Below, piece after piece: positions 5,142 to 7,211 of a DNA stretch of 7,211 nucleotides. Where the stretch lies: positions 1 through 7,211 of the forward strand of contig JAUVLL010000169.1 in assembly GCA_030600745.1 (NCBI GenBank), in the 5' to 3' direction. The stretch comes from Spirochaetaceae bacterium (GTDB lineage Bacteria > Spirochaetota > Spirochaetia > B11-G9). Under the pieces are notes generated by a model that saw only the letters and a program-made list of their open reading frames with translations, was not told the origin of the DNA and searched no databases. The translations under genes and the position numbers were made by a program. Position 1 is the first letter of the stretch. Every line of letters starts with the position of its first letter.

Positions 5142-6127
5142 AAAGATTGATTATGATCGCGCTTATTACAGTTACATTACTGGCGATGATTGGATGTGTG
5201 TCAGGGCCGCCGGCATTTGATGCATTTGAGAAAGACCAGGGTGTTGTCATGCCGTATCTGATGTTTGGTGATAAAACAGAAGGTGAGCACGACAGTGAAG
5301 CATATCTGTTTGACAAACCTAAACCAATAGCAGCTGATTCCCAGGGTAATATCTATGTAGGTGGAAAGAAATTTCTCCTTACAAAATATACATCAGAGGG
5401 TGAATTCGTTAAAATACTTGCTGAACGCGGGGATGAAGATGGACAGATCAATTATGTTAAGGGTATTGCCTGTAACAGTATGGACTATGTTTATGCTACA
5501 GACTCTATTAATAAGAGAATCAACATTTTTGATGCTGAAGGTAACTGGATAAGAAGCTTTGGAGAAGAAGGTAATGGTCCTGGACAGTTTAGTGATATTG
5601 GGCCAATCTGCATCGATGAAGATGACAATCTCTATGTTTCTGATGATGATAACGGTGTAGTTGTATTTGATAAAGACGACAATTACATTAAAAGCATTGG
5701 AATAAAGGGTGATGATGAAGGACAGACATCAGAATTCGGCTGGCTTGCAACAGATGACAAACTCAGACAACTATATGTTGCAGTAGATGGTCTTGGAAAG
5801 ATCGATGTCTATGACATGGATACCGGTGAATTGAAGTTTGACATGGGTGGTCTTGGAAATGGACCCGGCATGTGGGAAGAAGATATCGAAGGTCTTGCCG
5901 TTGGCCCATGGGGATTATTATTTGCTATGGATGAAGCAGGTGGAAATATCAAGGTTTTCCAGGGTGACGGAACTTTTGTAACCCAGTGGGGGAAAGCCGG
6001 TCTTTATGAAGGTGAACTGGCAAGCAGTGAATCAATTGCCTATGATCCAAAAAACAGAAGAATTGTTGTAGCAGATGAAAAGAACTATAGAGTACAGGTA
6101 TTTTCACTTGATGCTTTAGGTTTCTAA
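5138..6127 (+). CDS. NHL-repeat beta-propeller lipoprotein
   Basis: A 329-residue exported protein. Residues 1-20 form a lipoprotein signal peptide (MKRLIMIALITVTLLAMIGC) with C20 as the likely lipidated residue. The rest is a six-bladed propeller of NHL-type repeats, roughly at 60-98, 104-143, 150-187, 200-236, 248-284 and 294-325. These share blade signatures such as PIAADSQGNIYV, GIACNSMDYVYATDSINKRI, ICIDEDDNLYVSDDDNGVVV, GLAVGPWGLLFAMDEAGGNI and SIAYDPKNRRIVVADEKNYRVQVF. Turns carry G-x-G-P-G motifs (NGPGQF, NGPGMW). NHL propellers are usually binding scaffolds rather than enzymes; as a lipoprotein it would be anchored facing the periplasm or cell surface. The start is firm: AGGAGG five to six bases before the ATG. 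It lies after the broken binding protein and before a hairpin, so it is probably the last gene of the operon. A sugar- or envelope-binding role is inference only. Confidence 0.88.
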   Translation: MKRLIMIALITVTLLAMIGCVSGPPAFDAFEKDQGVVMPYLMFGDKTEGEHDSEAYLFDKPKPIAADSQGNIYVGGKKFLLTKYTSEGEFVKILAERGDEDGQINYVKGIACNSMDYVYATDSINKRINIFDAEGNWIRSFGEEGNGPGQFSDIGPICIDEDDNLYVSDDDNGVVVFDKDDNYIKSIGIKGDDEGQTSEFGWLATDDKLRQLYVAVDGLGKIDVYDMDTGELKFDMGGLGNGPGMWEEDIEGLAVGPWGLLFAMDEAGGNIKVFQGDGTFVTQWGKAGLYEGELASSESIAYDPKNRRIVVADEKNYRVQVFSLDALGF

Positions 6128-6137
6128 TTTCTATACT

Positions 6138-6159
6138 GGGCAGGAGGTAATTCCTGCCC
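6138..6159 (+). terminator. GC-rich hairpin after the NHL lipoprotein gene
   Basis: GGGCAGGA (6138-6145) and TCCTGCCC (6152-6159) form a perfect 8-bp stem with a six-base loop, ten bases after the stop codon. It is followed by TAAAAATATC rather than a run of Ts, so it may be an inefficient terminator or an mRNA-end stabiliser. The same hairpin lacks a T-run on the minus strand as well. Confidence 0.6.
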
Positions 6160-6218
6160 TAAAAATATCATATAAATTTTAGATGTCTATCAGGCTGATA
6201 TTTACTATTCTGTGGTTA

Positions 6219-6246
6219 TTGAAATTCATAATATTAAATCGATAAT
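6219..6246 (+). promoter_or_regulatory. Possible weak promoter before the second phosphohexomutase
   Basis: TTGAAA (6219-6224), a 16-base spacer and GATAAT (6241-6246) each match five of six consensus bases. Transcription would start near 6253, right at the ribosome binding site AAGGAG (6253-6258), which is awkwardly close. The rest of the 6160-6263 gap is AT-rich with no other signal I can support. Confidence 0.3.
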
Positions 6247-6263
6247 AAATTCAAGGAGCTTTG

Positions 6264-7211
6264 GTGAGCATTTTTAAAGAGAATGATATTAGAGGATTAT
6301 ATCCTGGCGACTGGGATAAAAATACAGCTTATAGAATTGGAAAAAGTTTACCGGATATTTTTTCCGGAAAAAATATTGTTATTGGAAGAGATGGTCGTGA
6401 CTCTTCCAATGAAATTCTGGAATGCTTAATAAAAGGTCTTACAGAAAGAGGTGTTACTGTTACCGATATAGGAATAGTTGATACTCCTGCTGTTTATTTT
6501 TCAATTGGTAATTATAATTTTGATGGTGGAATTATGATTACCGCTTCACATAATCCTGTTGGATATAATGGTCTGAAAATTACTGGAAAAAATGCTTCTC
6601 CTATAGAATACACAAGTGGTTTAAAAAAACTTGAAGAACTTATACATGATAATAATATATATGAAAAAGAAAGTATTGGTAAAGTTATATCACTTGATAT
6701 AACTGATGACTATATAAAATATCTAAAAGGGTTTCAAACAAGTAAAAAGAAAATAAAAGCGGTATTTGACTGTTCCAATGGAGCAGCCGGACGGTTTATT
6801 AAAAATATACTGGCAGATTTTAAAGGTGAAGCTGTTCTTTTAAACAGTGAGATAGACGGTACCTTTCCAAACCATGGTCCCAATCCTGTTTTGCCGGATA
6901 ATCTAAAACAGTTAAAAGATAAAGTAAAAGATGTCGGTGCTGATATTGGGTTTTGTTTTGATGGTGACGGTGATCGTGTTGTAGTAATTGACAGCTCCAG
7001 TAATATTGTTTCTCCCGATTTCATTACTGCCGTAATTGGTTTGTACTATTTTAAATTTCATCCTGAAAAAATAAATGGAAACAAGAAAGTACTTGTTGAT
7101 ATACGTTCATCCAACAGCATTGGAGAAGTTTTATCGGAAATGGGTGCCGATGTTGATACCTGTCCTGTAGGGCATGCAAAAATTAAAAAACTACTTCGGA
7201 AAAAAAATGCT
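6264..7211 (+). CDS. Phosphomannomutase/phosphoglucomutase-family protein (copy 2, 3' end outside window)
   Basis: The frame is open from GTG 6264 to the window edge, giving the first 316 residues of an expected 450 or so. AAGGAG (6253-6258) lies five bases upstream, and the opening SIFKENDIRG aligns with GIFKANDIRG of copy 1, which fixes the start; a TTG at 6261 is adjacent but worse aligned. Catalytic motifs are all present: VIGRDGRDSS (39-48), the phosphoserine loop TASHNP with S95, FPNHGPNP (201-208), and the Mg loop FDGDGDR with D233, D235 and D237, here the canonical DGDGDR. The sugar-binding and phosphate-binding loops lie beyond the window or at its very end. By hand count, 62 of the first 107 residues are identical to copy 1 without gaps. 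The coding sequence looks richer in A/T-ending codons than copy 1. It is probably separated from the operon by the hairpin at 6138-6159. Confidence 0.9.
   Translation, partial: MSIFKENDIRGLYPGDWDKNTAYRIGKSLPDIFSGKNIVIGRDGRDSSNEILECLIKGLTERGVTVTDIGIVDTPAVYFSIGNYNFDGGIMITASHNPVGYNGLKITGKNASPIEYTSGLKKLEELIHDNNIYEKESIGKVISLDITDDYIKYLKGFQTSKKKIKAVFDCSNGAAGRFIKNILADFKGEAVLLNSEIDGTFPNHGPNPVLPDNLKQLKDKVKDVGADIGFCFDGDGDRVVVIDSSSNIVSPDFITAVIGLYYFKFHPEKINGNKKVLVDIRSSNSIGEVLSEMGADVDTCPVGHAKIKKLLRKKNA

Noticed and set aside
6734..7024. Minus-strand 96-aa ORF within phosphohexomutase copy 2
   Set aside because: Shadow of the strongly supported + strand gene; Ser/Pro-rich translation without a recognisable domain or ribosome binding site.
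1..7211. CRISPR array, tRNA, rRNA or riboswitch
   Set aside because: No regularly spaced repeats, and no cloverleaf or known riboswitch core that I could find on reading either strand.

Overview
The window looks like part of the chromosome of an AT-rich bacterium, most likely a spirochaete. The main hint is the signal peptide of the broken solute-binding protein, which ends in LFAGGK, a form common in Treponema/Spirochaeta-type binding proteins. The rest of the gene content (RpiR regulator, TIM-barrel sugar isomerase-like protein, phosphohexomutases, NHL lipoprotein) is compatible with this but not diagnostic. All genes I support lie on the + strand.

Bases 1-1400 are an accessory region made mostly of decaying toxin-antitoxin-like genes. 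In order: the C-terminal end of a DUF4143-type ATPase; a HicB antitoxin without its N-terminal half; a ribbon-helix-helix-type antitoxin whose C-terminal half has been replaced; a palindrome-rich, apparently non-functional stretch (about 899-1015); an intact 61-residue conserved-type small protein with its own extended -10 promoter; and, overlapping its 3' end, a nucleotidyltransferase reduced to its first and last few dozen residues by a deletion plus a poly-G frameshift.

Bases 1486-6159 look like one carbohydrate-related operon. A good promoter (TTGACA, 18-bp spacer, CATAAT) precedes an RpiR-family regulator (HTH plus SIS domain). Next come a xylose-isomerase-like TIM-barrel protein and a phosphomannomutase/phosphoglucomutase-family enzyme; these three are tightly packed (5-nt gap, then a 1-nt overlap). 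An ABC solute-binding protein gene follows but is clearly dead: it has a nonsense codon, an internal deletion with frameshift, and a second nonsense codon. After it come an 18-codon ORF and an intact NHL-repeat beta-propeller lipoprotein, then a GC-rich hairpin at 6138-6159.

Bases 6264-7211 hold the first 316 codons of a second phosphohexomutase, a clear paralogue of the first (62 of the first 107 residues identical by hand count, no gaps), with its own ribosome binding site and a possible weak promoter. It runs off the window.

Plausible joint role (inference): RpiR senses a phosphorylated sugar and controls an isomerase/epimerase and a phosphohexomutase that process a sugar once imported. 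The uptake protein of this cluster has been lost, so the substrate must enter by another route or the pathway is itself decaying. No substrate can be named from the sequence.
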